Below, piece after piece: positions 1-8,352 of a stretch of 64,000 nt of DNA. The number at the start of each line of letters is the position of its first letter. The first letter of the stretch is position 1. The stretch comes from Xanthobacter sp. NM-25 (lineage in GTDB: Bacteria; Pseudomonadota; Alphaproteobacteria; Rhizobiales; Xanthobacteraceae). The stretch spans positions 434,001 through 498,000 of the forward strand of contig NZ_JACBFS010000003.1 in assembly GCF_022138605.1 (NCBI RefSeq), given 5' to 3'. A program made the position numbers and the translations under genes. The notes below the pieces were generated by a model. That model was not told where the DNA came from. It saw only the letters and a list, made by a program, of their open reading frames with translations, and did no database searches.

Positions 1-562
1 CCCCCACCGCGGTGGGGCCGCCATCCAGCACCAGATCGATCAGCCCGGCGAGATCGCCCATGACATGGGCGGCGGTGGTGGGAGAGACGTGGCCGGAGCG
101 GTTGGCGCTGGGCGCCACCACCGGCCCGCCGAAGGCGGTGAGCAGCGCCTGTGCCAGCGGATGGGAGGGCACCCGTAGCGCCACCGTATCGAGCCCGGCG
201 CGGGCGAGATCGCACACCTTGTCACCGCCGGTGTAGGGCACCACCAGCGTCAGCGGTCCCGGCCAGAAGGCTTCGGCGAGGCGCCGGGCGGTGGCGTTGA
301 ACGCGCCGAACGCCATGGCCGCCGTCGCGGTTGGCAAATGGGAGATGAGCGGGTTGAAGGCGGGGCGCCCCTTGGCAGCGTAGAGGGCGGCCACGGCCTG
401 GGGATTGGCGGCATCGGCGCCGAGCCCGTAGACGGTCTCGGTGGGGAACGCCACCAGCCCGCCCGCCGCGAGGCACGCGGCCGCCGCGTCGACGCCTGCG
501 GCATCGGCGGGAAGCTGGCGGGTGGGGCGGGCCGCTGAAGCGTGGGTCATTCTGGCCTTCAT
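1..562 (-). CDS. tsaC: L-threonylcarbamoyladenylate synthase (Sua5/TsaC family), 3' end cut by window edge
   Basis: Family role: makes threonylcarbamoyl-AMP from threonine, bicarbonate and ATP for the t6A37 modification of ANN-decoding tRNAs, in the cytoplasm. Seen: about 187 residues of an open frame reading leftward off the window. It carries the YrdC-fold hallmarks: FPTETVYGLGADA near residue 45, then KGRPAFNPLISHL, WPGPLTLVVP, VALRVPSHP and a conserved APSANRSGHVSPTTA segment. The first ATG is at 562 and a second in-frame ATG lies four codons later at 550; no strong ribosome site decides between them. The gene is divergent from the acyl-CoA dehydrogenase at 723. Whether the longer Sua5 C-terminal domain is present cannot be judged because the end is missing. 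Family assignment is secure. Confidence 0.93.
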   Translation of the reverse strand, partial: MKARMTHASAARPTRQLPADAAGVDAAAACLAAGGLVAFPTETVYGLGADAANPQAVAALYAAKGRPAFNPLISHLPTATAAMAFGAFNATARRLAEAFWPGPLTLVVPYTGGDKVCDLARAGLDTVALRVPSHPLAQALLTAFGGPVVAPSANRSGHVSPTTAAHVMGDLAGLIDLVLDGGPTAVG

Positions 563-722
563 GAAACAGCACCTGCGACCAATGGGTCAGCACGTGCGTC
601 TTGACGAACCGGTTGTATCGCCGCGAATTGGGGCCGGCCGGCGCCTGCGCTTAGAGCGCGGGCCGGTGGTTCGGTCAAGCCGCGCGACGCGCCCCGCGCC
701 TGCGCCTGTCGAGGAGAGTGTG

Positions 723-2519
723 ATGGCCTATCGTGCACCGGTCGAGGACGTATCCTTCTTCCTGAAGACCTGCACCGCTTTGCCCATGTTGATGGAGCAG
801 GGCCTCATCGATCTCTCCTTCGATGTGGTGGATGCGGTGCTGGAGGAGGCGGGCAAGTTCGCCGCCACTGCCATCGAGCCCTTGGACCGGGTGGCCGACA
901 AGGAAGGCTGCAGCCTGAAGGACGGGTCGGTCACCACTCCCACGGGCTGGAAGGCGGCCTATACGGCGTGGGCGGAAGCCGGGTGGAGCGCGGTGACAGC
1001 CGAGGAGGAATTCGGTGGCCAGCATCTGCCGACCACCGTCACCTCGGCGCTGACGGAATTCTGGAACACCGCCTCGCCCTCGTTCGGCATCGGCGGCGTG
1101 CTCACCATGGGGGCCATCGAGGCCCTGACCGCCCACGGCACCGCCGAACAGCGCAAGACCTATCTGGAGAAGATGGTGGCCGGCGTGTGGACCGGCACCA
1201 TGAACCTCACCGAGCCGCAGGCCGGCTCCGATCTCGGCGCCCTGCGTGCCAAGGCGGTGAAGCAGGCCGATGGCAGCTACCGCATCTTCGGCACCAAGAT
1301 CTTCATCACCTATGGCGAGCACGACATCGCCGAGAACATCGTCCACCTGGTGCTGGCGCGCCTGCCCGATGCCCCCGCCGGCACCAAGGGCATCTCCCTG
1401 TTCGTGGCGCCCAAATATCTGGTGAATGCGGACGGCAGCCTGGGCGCCCGCAATGACGTGTCTTGCACCGGCATCGAGCACAAGCTGGGCCTGCATGGCT
1501 CGCCCACCTGCACCATGACCTTCGGCGACAAGGGCGAAGGGGCGGTGGGCTACCTGGTGGGCGAGGAGAATCGCGGCCTCGCCTGCATGTTCACCATGAT
1601 GAACAATGCCCGCCTGGCGGTGGGCATCCAGGGGGTCGCCATCGCCGAGCGGGCCACCCAGCGGGCCTTCGCCTATGCCAAGGACCGCCGCCAGGGCAAG
1701 TCGCCGGACTACAAGGGCGAGGGCATGGCGCCCATCATCGATCATCCCGACGTCAAGCGCATGCTGCTGACCATGCGGGCCGAGACCGATGCCGCCCGCG
1801 CCATCTGCCTGATGACCGCCGACGCCCTCGACCGCTCGCGCCGGCTGGCCGATCCCATGGGGCGGGCCACCGCCCTGGCCGAGGCGAGCCTCTTGACCCC
1901 CGTGGCCAAGGCCTTCTCCACCGACATCGGCATCGAGGTGGCCTCCATGGGCGTGCAGGTGCACGGCGGCATGGGCTTCATCGAGGAGACCGGCGCCGCC
2001 CAGCATTATCGGGATGCCCGCATCTTCGCCATCTATGAGGGCACCAACGGCATCCAGGCCATCGACCTCGTCACCCGCAAGCTGTCGCAGGAGGGGGGCG
2101 ACGTGGTGACGACCCTCATCGGCGATTATCGCGACATTGCCGACGAGGCGCATGCGCTGGAGCTGCCGGAGTTCGGCCGCATGGGCGAGAAGCTGGCGGA
2201 GGCGGTGGATTCGCTGGGCCGCGCCACCCGCATCATGCTCGATCGGCTGGGCGAGGAGAATGCCAAGGTGCTGGCGGGGGCCACCCCCTACCTGCGCCTG
2301 TTCGCCCGGGCGGCCGGTGGTGCCTATCTCGCCAAGGCGGCGCTCGCCGCCCACCGGGAGCGCTCGGCCGGCGGCACCGATCCGCGCCTTGCGGCCCGCA
2401 TCGCGGTTGCCCGCTTCTTCGCCGAGAATCTGTGCCCGCAGGCCAAGGGCCTGGAAGATGTGGTGGAGCATGGCCATGCCAGCGTGCTCGAGTCGCAGAG
2501 CGTGCTCGGCCTCGACTGA
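723..2519 (+). CDS. Acyl-CoA dehydrogenase, DmdC-like long family (598 aa)
   Basis: FAD-dependent alpha,beta-dehydrogenation of an acyl-CoA. The length of about 600 residues and the C-terminal extra helical domain place it in the branch that includes 3-methylthiopropionyl-CoA dehydrogenase DmdC, but the substrate cannot be read from sequence. Seen: MNLTEPQAGSDLGALR (flavin/substrate loop near residue 160), IFGTKIFITYGEHD, a GVQVHGGMGFIEETG segment, and YEGTNGIQAIDL, whose Glu (about residue 439) is the expected catalytic base. The ATG at 723 is preceded by GAGGAGAG, a good ribosome site. The open frame extends upstream but that part is not protein-like. A second member of the same family lies at 52444-54207 with an almost identical ribosome site and start context, so these are paralogues. 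A hydrolase-like gene follows, probably overlapping its 3' end. Confidence 0.93.
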   Translation: MAYRAPVEDVSFFLKTCTALPMLMEQGLIDLSFDVVDAVLEEAGKFAATAIEPLDRVADKEGCSLKDGSVTTPTGWKAAYTAWAEAGWSAVTAEEEFGGQHLPTTVTSALTEFWNTASPSFGIGGVLTMGAIEALTAHGTAEQRKTYLEKMVAGVWTGTMNLTEPQAGSDLGALRAKAVKQADGSYRIFGTKIFITYGEHDIAENIVHLVLARLPDAPAGTKGISLFVAPKYLVNADGSLGARNDVSCTGIEHKLGLHGSPTCTMTFGDKGEGAVGYLVGEENRGLACMFTMMNNARLAVGIQGVAIAERATQRAFAYAKDRRQGKSPDYKGEGMAPIIDHPDVKRMLLTMRAETDAARAICLMTADALDRSRRLADPMGRATALAEASLLTPVAKAFSTDIGIEVASMGVQVHGGMGFIEETGAAQHYRDARIFAIYEGTNGIQAIDLVTRKLSQEGGDVVTTLIGDYRDIADEAHALELPEFGRMGEKLAEAVDSLGRATRIMLDRLGEENAKVLAGATPYLRLFARAAGGAYLAKAALAAHRERSAGGTDPRLAARIAVARFFAENLCPQAKGLEDVVEHGHASVLESQSVLGLD

Positions 2520-3429
2520 GCGCGTCCAGCGGCGGCGCTTCGGCGTCGCCGCCGGGATCTGGCTGGTCGCCGGCGTGGGCTTGCGGGTGTCCGGAGTGAT
2601 TCCCGCTGTCATGATTCCTGCCCTAGTGATTCCTGCCCTAGTGATTCCTGCCGTCGCGGACGAGGTGCCGACACGCTGCGCGCCGGTGGCCGGGCCCATC
2701 GGCGCGCCACAGCTGTGCCCGCTGGCGCTGGAGGATGGCGTGCACCAGCGGGTGCTGGTGCTCACCCCGCCTGAGCCGCGCGCGGTTCTGGTGATGTTTC
2801 CCGGCGGCAGCGGCCAGCTGGGGCTCGGGAATGACGGCCATTTCGCCCACGGCGCCAACGTCTTGGTGCGCACCCGTGCCGATTGGGTGGCGCTGGGCTT
2901 CGCGGTGGTGATCGCCGATGCGCCCACCTCGGCGAGCCTGCGCGGCGCCCGGAGCACGGCGGCTTTCGGCGCGGCGGCACGGCGCCTCATCGCTTTCGTC
3001 CATGACCGTTTCAAGCTGCCGCTGTTCGTGGTGGGCACCAGCCAGGGCGCTATCGCCGCCGTGAACGTGGCCGCCGATGCGCCGACGGGTCTGGTGGCGG
3101 GCGTGGTGCTGACCGAAACGGTGTCGCGCCGCGGCGGCAGCGGCGAGACCGTGTTCGACGCCCATCCCGATGGCGTCGCCGTACCGGTCCTGGTGGTGGC
3201 CAATGCGGCGGATGCCTGCCCGGTGGCCGCGCCCGAGGACGCGCCGCGCATCGCGGCCGCCTTCACGCGGGCTCCCCATGTGCAGGTGCTGAACGTCTCG
3301 GGCGGACGCCGCGGCAAGCGGGCCTGTGGTTCCCTCTCCCCCCATGGCTACTGGGGCATGGAAGGGCAGGTGATCGGGGCCATCGGCGATTGGATCGACC
3401 GCAATCTGCAGGCGCCCCGCGCCCCCTAG
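2476..3429 (+). CDS. Exported alpha/beta-hydrolase-like protein
   Basis: Probably a periplasmic serine hydrolase of unknown substrate. Seen: a hydrophobic leader ending in a signal-peptidase-like site (IPAVA then DEVP), a VLVMFPGGSG oxyanion-type loop, a VVGTSQGAIAA nucleophile elbow (GxSxG) and a late SPHGYWG that could supply the catalytic His. The start is uncertain. ATG 2476 gives an arginine-rich n-region (RRRF) and has GGTGGAG about 7 nt upstream, but overlaps the preceding gene by 44 nt. GTG codons at 2575, 2587 and 2596 and ATG 2611 are alternatives. The hydrophobic core is built from four tandem five-residue units (VIPAV/MIPAL/VIPAL/VIPAV), described separately. Same strand as the acyl-CoA dehydrogenase and likely cotranscribed. 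Fold assignment is moderate and specific activity unknown. Confidence 0.7.
   Translation: MPACSSRRACSASTERVQRRRFGVAAGIWLVAGVGLRVSGVIPAVMIPALVIPALVIPAVADEVPTRCAPVAGPIGAPQLCPLALEDGVHQRVLVLTPPEPRAVLVMFPGGSGQLGLGNDGHFAHGANVLVRTRADWVALGFAVVIADAPTSASLRGARSTAAFGAAARRLIAFVHDRFKLPLFVVGTSQGAIAAVNVAADAPTGLVAGVVLTETVSRRGGSGETVFDAHPDGVAVPVLVVANAADACPVAAPEDAPRIAAAFTRAPHVQVLNVSGGRRGKRACGSLSPHGYWGMEGQVIGAIGDWIDRNLQAPRAP
2596..2655 (+). repeat. 15-bp tandem array, 4 units, inside a signal peptide
   Basis: Four successive 15-bp units, the middle two identical (GTGATTCCTGCCCTA versus ATG-initiated ATGATTCCTGCCCTA). Each unit starts with GTG or ATG and reads as a pentapeptide (V/M)IPA(V/L) in the frame of the hydrolase-like gene. 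The array forms the end of the hydrophobic leader. Confidence 0.95.
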
Positions 3430-3541
3430 CGGTTCGCAGATGCGCCGTGCCTTCGGCCTCGCTCCTTTGATCGCCGGCGGCGCGGCGACCGCCCTGCGGC
3501 TTTCCGCCGCCATCTGGCCGCGTTGTGGCCGTATTATGGTC

Positions 3542-3555
3542 AAATTTTAAAATTT
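3542..3555. promoter_or_regulatory. AT-only perfect palindrome upstream of the cytochrome operon
   Basis: AAATTTTAAAATTT is a perfect 14-bp palindrome at the head of a roughly 140-bp AT-rich island (3535-3680) in otherwise very GC-rich DNA. The spacer 3430-3688 has no gene and carries the control region of the cytochrome pair. A regulator or nucleoid-protein site is an inference. Confidence 0.5.
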
Positions 3556-3609
3556 CTTATACATCAATATGTTGCGCGCACATAATGGTATTATAAGGCC
3601 GTTATCTGT

Positions 3610-3650
3610 AGGTCACACCCGTTGACCTGTCTCAATGCTCATATTTGAAT
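3610..3650 (+). promoter_or_regulatory. Candidate promoter with overlapping operator for the cytochrome operon
   Basis: AGGTCACACCCGTTGACCT (3610-3628) is a perfect 6-bp inverted repeat with a 7-bp spacer. Its right arm contains TTGACC (3622-3627), a good -35. A weaker -10, TTGAAT (3645-3650, four of six), follows at 17 bp. The layout suggests a dimeric regulator covering the -35 element, about 40 bp from the first ATG at 3689. No regulator gene is adjacent. Confidence 0.5.
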
Positions 3651-3688
3651 AAGTGTAATTCTGCCGCCGTCTGACGAATGGTGAACGC

Positions 3689-5035
3689 ATGAAAAAGCTT
3701 GCCGTCATCATCGTATGCGGCTTGGTGGCTCTCGGAGCCGCTTACGCCGTCGCGCTTTCGACCCCTTACTGGTTCGCTCCCAAGCACGACGCGCAAGTTG
3801 ACATACATGATCCCCAACTGATCGCCCGTGGCGCCTATGTGGCCCATGCGGCCGACTGTGTCGCCTGCCACACTGCGCCGGGAGGCAAGCCGTTTGCCGG
3901 CGGCCTCGGCATGCAGACGCCGCTCGGCACCATCTATTCCACCAATGTGACGCCCGATTCCAAGACCGGCATCGGCGCCTATTCCTATGGGGATTTCGAG
4001 CGTGCTGTCCGGCGCGGCATCCGCCCCGATGGCACCGCCCTTTATCCGGCCATGCCCTATGTGTCCTACGTCGTGGTCAAGGACGACGACATCAAGGCGC
4101 TCTACGCTTACTTCATGAGCGATGTGAAGGCGGTGGCGCAGGACAACAAGCCCACCACCATGCCGTGGCCCATGTCCATGCGCTGGCCGCTCTCCTGGTG
4201 GCAGCTGCTGTTCGCCCAGCCCCGCACCTTCGTCGCCCAGGCGGGTGCCGATCCCGAGCTGGTGCGCGGCGCCTATCTGGTGGAGGGTCTCGCCCATTGC
4301 GGCGCCTGCCACACGCCGCGCGGCATCGCCTTCCAGGAAAAGGCCCTCGCCAACGATCCGGCCGGCACCTATCTGTCGGGCTCGGTGCTCGAAGGCTGGT
4401 ACGCCAAGAACCTGCGCAATGAGGCCCGCGGCCTGTCCACCTGGACCACCGAGGAACTGGTGGACTTCCTGGGCACCGGCCGTACCGACCGCACCGCGGC
4501 GTTCGGCTCTATGGCCGATGTGGTGGGGCATAGCACCCAGCACCTCACAAAGGCGGACCTGACCGCTGTTGCCAAATATCTGAAGCAGCTGCCGCCCCGT
4601 CCCGGGCATGAGGTGGCTTGGAAGCCTGAGGCCGACACCACCACCGCCAAGCTCCTGGCCGGCGATTACGGTGCCCCCGGTGCCGCCGCCTATGTGGCCC
4701 ACTGCGCGGCCTGCCACCGCATGGATGGGCGCGGCGCGCCGCGCATCTTCCCGGCGCTCAAGGACAATTCGATCGTGTTCGCGGAGGATCCCTCCTCGCT
4801 GATCCAGTTCACCTTGACCGGCGGCACCATGGCCAAGACGCCCCACGACGTGATGACCTTCACCATGCCGGGCTTCGCCAATCTCTCCAACCATGACGTG
4901 GCGCAGATCCTCACCTTCATCCGCAACAGCTGGGGCAACCATGCCGAGGCCATCACCGAGGACGAGGTGGCGCGGATGCGGAAGATCATCAAGGACAAGC
5001 CCGTCAACTATGTGCCCGAGGCTCACAATGGCTAA
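3689..5035 (+). CDS. Triheme c-type cytochrome, dehydrogenase-partner type
   Basis: Membrane-anchored electron carrier with three haem c sites, resembling the cytochrome subunits of periplasmic alcohol and gluconate dehydrogenases. Seen: an N-terminal signal-anchor (KKLAVIIVCGLVALGAAYAVAL) and three CxxCH motifs, CVACH near residue 57, CGACH near 204 and CAACH near 339. Each is followed at a suitable distance by a Met that could be the distal ligand (for example LYPAMPYVSY and FTMPGFANLS). Length 448 aa fits this family. No dehydrogenase flavoprotein or quinoprotein subunit lies next to it. Instead its stop overlaps by 8 nt the start of a TsdA-type cytochrome, so the pair is very probably translationally coupled, and this protein may take electrons from that enzyme to the respiratory chain. 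A promoter with an operator-like repeat precedes it. Confidence 0.9.
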   Translation: MKKLAVIIVCGLVALGAAYAVALSTPYWFAPKHDAQVDIHDPQLIARGAYVAHAADCVACHTAPGGKPFAGGLGMQTPLGTIYSTNVTPDSKTGIGAYSYGDFERAVRRGIRPDGTALYPAMPYVSYVVVKDDDIKALYAYFMSDVKAVAQDNKPTTMPWPMSMRWPLSWWQLLFAQPRTFVAQAGADPELVRGAYLVEGLAHCGACHTPRGIAFQEKALANDPAGTYLSGSVLEGWYAKNLRNEARGLSTWTTEELVDFLGTGRTDRTAAFGSMADVVGHSTQHLTKADLTAVAKYLKQLPPRPGHEVAWKPEADTTTAKLLAGDYGAPGAAAYVAHCAACHRMDGRGAPRIFPALKDNSIVFAEDPSSLIQFTLTGGTMAKTPHDVMTFTMPGFANLSNHDVAQILTFIRNSWGNHAEAITEDEVARMRKIIKDKPVNYVPEAHNG

Positions 5036-5942
5036 GTCGCTCAAGATCGCCGGGATCATCCTCGGCGTTGCGGTGGTGGCCGGTGCCGGCGCCTTCGCAA
5101 TCGGGGCCGGGGGCACGCCGCTCAATGCGCCTCCCGAGAAGACCTTTCCCGTGGTGGACAAGGAGGGAAAGCAGGTCGGCGTCTATCGGCTCCCCGATGA
5201 CACCTCCATTCCCTCGCTGCCCAATGCCGAGCTGGTGCTCTACGGCAAGCGCCTCCTCAACGAGACCGCCCGCCTGCTGCCGAACAACGTGGGTGACAAG
5301 CTCAATTGCAACAGCTGCCACCTGGGCGAAGGCAAGGTGGACAACGGCGCGCCCTATATCAACACCGTCAACGACTTCCCGCAGTTCAACCCGCGGGCCG
5401 GCCGGGTGGTGAGCCTGAAGGAGCGCATCAACGGCTGCTTCCAGCGCTCCATGAACGGCAAGCCGCTCGATCCGGACTCCCGCGAGATGTCGGCCATGAT
5501 CGCCTATATGGACTGGCTGCGGAATGGCGTGCCGAAGGGCCAGCGGGTGAAAGTGGTCGGCGCCGGCCCCATCGACATGAAGCTGGTGCCGGATCCGGTG
5601 CGGGGTGAGAAGCTCTATGCCCAGCACTGCGCCACCTGCCATGGCGCCAATGGCGAGGGCATGAAGGGGGCCGATGGCACCTTCATCTTCCCGCCTTTGT
5701 GGGGGGATGAATCCTTCAACATCGGCGCCGGCATGGCCCGCCTGTACAAGGCGGCCGCCTTCATCAAGTTCAACATGCCGGTCAGCGTGAACCTCGACCA
5801 TCCGGTGGGGCAGGGCGGCGTGCTGAACGACCAGGATGCGGTGGACGTGGCCGAGTTCTTCACCCACCAGCCGCGTCCCGACTTCGCCGGCAAGGTCAAT
5901 GACTGGGCCAACGGCAAGAAGCCGAAGGACGCCCGCTACTGA
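5028..5942 (+). CDS. tsdA: Diheme cytochrome c, TsdA-type thiosulfate dehydrogenase
   Basis: TsdA enzymes oxidise two thiosulfates to tetrathionate in the periplasm; some run in reverse as tetrathionate reductases. Seen: N-terminal signal-anchor (IAGIILGVAVVAGAGAFAIGA) and two haem sites, CNSCH near residue 94 and CATCH near 201. Between them is the TsdA-like stretch FPQFNPRAGR, then SLKERINGCFQRSMNGKPL. The Cys of NGCFQRS (about residue 137) is at the position of the unusual cysteine axial ligand of the active-site haem in this family. Length 304 aa agrees. The start ATG overlaps the upstream gene by 8 nt. The triheme partner replaces the diheme TsdB found in some bacteria. Family call is strong; the direction of the reaction and the true substrate are inferred. 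Confidence 0.82.
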   Translation: MAKSLKIAGIILGVAVVAGAGAFAIGAGGTPLNAPPEKTFPVVDKEGKQVGVYRLPDDTSIPSLPNAELVLYGKRLLNETARLLPNNVGDKLNCNSCHLGEGKVDNGAPYINTVNDFPQFNPRAGRVVSLKERINGCFQRSMNGKPLDPDSREMSAMIAYMDWLRNGVPKGQRVKVVGAGPIDMKLVPDPVRGEKLYAQHCATCHGANGEGMKGADGTFIFPPLWGDESFNIGAGMARLYKAAAFIKFNMPVSVNLDHPVGQGGVLNDQDAVDVAEFFTHQPRPDFAGKVNDWANGKKPKDARY

Positions 5943-6028
5943 GCGTGCGCAAAGCTGAGAAACGCAGCCGACGGCGCGCCCCTGTGAGAGGCGACCGCGC
6001 CGTCGGTGTGTTCAGGGGCGCGTATCCC

Positions 6029-6073
6029 AAGCCCAGCCTTCCCAAGCTCGGCCTTCTCAAGGCAGGCCTTACT
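6029..6073. repeat. Degenerate 15-bp tandem array in the 5943-6276 gene-free stretch
   Basis: Three degenerate 15-bp units begin at 6029, 6044 and 6059, each with the pattern AAGnnnnGCCTTnnn. A second short direct repeat, GGAGCTGTGC, occurs twice 16 bp apart near 6104-6130. The 334-bp stretch between tsdA and the convergent diguanylate cyclase holds no gene I can support and no clear terminator. Confidence 0.7.
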
Positions 6074-6276
6074 CGCAGGCGTCGGTCCCTGGGGCCGTCA
6101 TGCTGGAGCTGTGCTGTATTGGAGCTGTGCAAGGTGCCTTTGGCGCATGGCCGGCAGCGGTGGGGCCGGGTGCATCTGCGGCACAAGCCCGTGCCGCAGA
6201 CCAGAGGCGGGCCCGCAGCGGCGACGGGGCGCACGGGGCGGTGCGCGGCATGTGTGGTGCAACTGGCGCATAGGGG

Positions 6277-8295
6277 TCAGGCGACCTTGTCGCTGCCCTT
6301 GCCCTCGCCCAGCATGCCCAGGGCGCGCCAGGTGTTGCGGCCGGCATCCTTGGCCATGTAGAGGGCGGCATCGGCTTCCGCCACCAGCGCCACCAGGTCC
6401 ACCATGGCCTGGGTGGCCACCGCCATGCCGATGGAGATGGACGCCGGCAGCACCAGGCCTTCGCTCTCCACCGGCCGCGACAGGTGGGCGTGCAGGCGAT
6501 CGGCCAGCGCGGCGAATTCCTCCGCCGTCTTGCCGGTGGCCACCACGGCGAATTCGTCGCCGCCGAACCGCGCCGCCATGTCTCCCGCGCGCAGCGCCGA
6601 TTGCAGGCGGCGGGCGATGGTGGTCAGCAGCAGGTCGCCGGCGATGTGGCCATGCACGTCGTTGATGCGCTTGAAATGGTCGAGATCCACCAGCAGCACC
6701 GCGAACGGCAGGTCGTCACGGGCGAGGCGCCGGCGCGCCTGCTCCATGGCGCGATCGAAGGTGGAGCGGTTGGCGAGCCCGGTCAGGGGATCGTGGCTGG
6801 CGGCGTGCTCCAGAGCGGCTTCCAGGTGCTTCTTCTGTGACACGTCGGTGATGGTGCCGACGATGCGGACCGGCTGGCCCTGCTCGTTGCGCTCGACGAT
6901 CTTGCCGCGGGCAAGCAGCCAGACGTGGGCGCCATTGCGGTGCCGGCCGCGCAGCTCGCATTGGTAGAGGCTGTGGCGGCCTTCCGCATGGTCGCGGAAC
7001 GCCTGCACCGCGATCGGCAGATCCTCAGGATGAATGAGCTCGCGGAAGCGCGACAGGGTGGGGGCGTCGTCAAGGGGCGTGTAACCGAGCATGCGATAGG
7101 CCCGGGCGCTGAAAAAGATGGCGTCGCTGGGAATATGCCAATCCCAGATGCCGTCATTGGCGCCTTCCAGCGCGTAGGAGAGCCGGCGCTGGTTTTCTTC
7201 CAGAGCCTCCTGCTGCTGGGCGCTGCGCGCGGTGATGGCGGCGATCAGCAGGGCGGGGCAGGCGGTCAACACCAGGCGCACCTGCAGCTGGACCAAGGCG
7301 AGCGGGTCGTTGGCGAGGGCCGGCAGGCCGAGATGCATCAGCCGAAACACCGCGAGGCTGATGGCCAACGCCGCCACCGCCAGCGCCGTGGGCCGCAGGC
7401 CCAGGCGAAACGCGAACCACAGCAGCACGCAGGTGGTGGCGTCGAGAGGCAGGCTGCTTTGGGTCATCGCGAGCACGGCGATGAGGGTCGCGAGCGCGAG
7501 GCTCGCTATTGCCATCTCCAGCCGGAAATGCCGGCGGCGCGTGTGCGCGACGGGGGCGGGGGCCAGCAGCAGGGGCGGCAGCAGCAGCAGAATGGCGGCG
7601 GTGCTGGAGCTCCAGTATTGCAGCACCGTCAGCCCCACCTCGGCGTTCCGGGTCCAGGCCGAGACGACGCCGGCCACCAGGGCGCCCGGAACGGTGGTGA
7701 CCACCGCGATGGGAATGAGGCCCGCCATCTCCGGCACGTCCAGGCGGGCGTTGGCATCGAGCCCCACGCTCTCGCACCACCAGGCGGTGAGGCCGAAGGA
7801 AAAGCCGGCGGCCGCGGCGGCGGCGAGGGTCATGACGATGCTGTCGCCCAGCAACTGGTGCACGAGGCCGGTGGCCAGGACCACGGCGAGGGTGGACCAG
7901 CCCAGCCGTTGGCCGACGAACAGAAGGTAGGTCCCCACCGCCACCGCATTGGCGGGCCAGATCAGGGGATCTTGTCCGCCATTGCGGGTTGCGCTCAGCA
8001 GTGCCAGCAGCAGCAGCGCGTAGAAGGCGCTGAACAGCACCACCTGCAACGGTCCCGAGGGAAGGGGGGGCAATGGAGCAGGGCCCGCGCTTGACGCTGC
8101 TGGCGCCGCGGGCACGACGTCAGCAGGCATTGGGCGTTGCGGGCCGGTCGATGCGCCGCCCGTCCCGGAGGCGCCCGCAGGCGCGCTCCCGGAGGCGCCG
8201 CCGGCCACAGGGGCCCTTGCAACGCCGTCCGGCGCGGATGCCGGTCGCGCTGCGCTGAATGCCATCGGCCTCGGTTCGTTAGGGCGCATGACCAC
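6277..8295 (-). CDS. MASE1-PAS-GGDEF diguanylate cyclase
   Basis: Inner-membrane enzyme making c-di-GMP from two GTP. Order: a proline/alanine-rich N-terminal tail of about 80 residues (possibly an overlong start; M3 is an alternative), a MASE1-type sensor with about eight membrane helices (marker IWPANAVAVG) to about residue 350, a PAS domain (NDGIWDWHIPSDAIFFS to GTITDVSQ), then GGDEF. The GGDEF motif is intact and is preceded five residues upstream by RAGD, the RxxD inhibitory I-site, so product feedback is likely. There is no EAL domain. A stable hairpin (8353-8392) lies 58 nt upstream of the start in the would-be leader. pdxH lies upstream on the same strand, 217 bp away. Signal sensed unknown. 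Confidence 0.93.
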   Translation of the reverse strand: MVMRPNEPRPMAFSAARPASAPDGVARAPVAGGASGSAPAGASGTGGASTGPQRPMPADVVPAAPAASSAGPAPLPPLPSGPLQVVLFSAFYALLLLALLSATRNGGQDPLIWPANAVAVGTYLLFVGQRLGWSTLAVVLATGLVHQLLGDSIVMTLAAAAAAGFSFGLTAWWCESVGLDANARLDVPEMAGLIPIAVVTTVPGALVAGVVSAWTRNAEVGLTVLQYWSSSTAAILLLLPPLLLAPAPVAHTRRRHFRLEMAIASLALATLIAVLAMTQSSLPLDATTCVLLWFAFRLGLRPTALAVAALAISLAVFRLMHLGLPALANDPLALVQLQVRLVLTACPALLIAAITARSAQQQEALEENQRRLSYALEGANDGIWDWHIPSDAIFFSARAYRMLGYTPLDDAPTLSRFRELIHPEDLPIAVQAFRDHAEGRHSLYQCELRGRHRNGAHVWLLARGKIVERNEQGQPVRIVGTITDVSQKKHLEAALEHAASHDPLTGLANRSTFDRAMEQARRRLARDDLPFAVLLVDLDHFKRINDVHGHIAGDLLLTTIARRLQSALRAGDMAARFGGDEFAVVATGKTAEEFAALADRLHAHLSRPVESEGLVLPASISIGMAVATQAMVDLVALVAEADAALYMAKDAGRNTWRALGMLGEGKGSDKVA

Positions 8296-8352
8296 GTCTT
8301 CTTTGCGCCTGTGTTCCTCGACGGCCCTGCTGCTCGCCGCCGGCCCGGGCGC

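Noticed and set aside
675..3317. 880-residue minus-strand open frame opposite the acyl-CoA dehydrogenase
   Set aside because: His/Gly/Ala/Arg-rich with no conserved segment; a GC-rich shadow of the real plus-strand gene.
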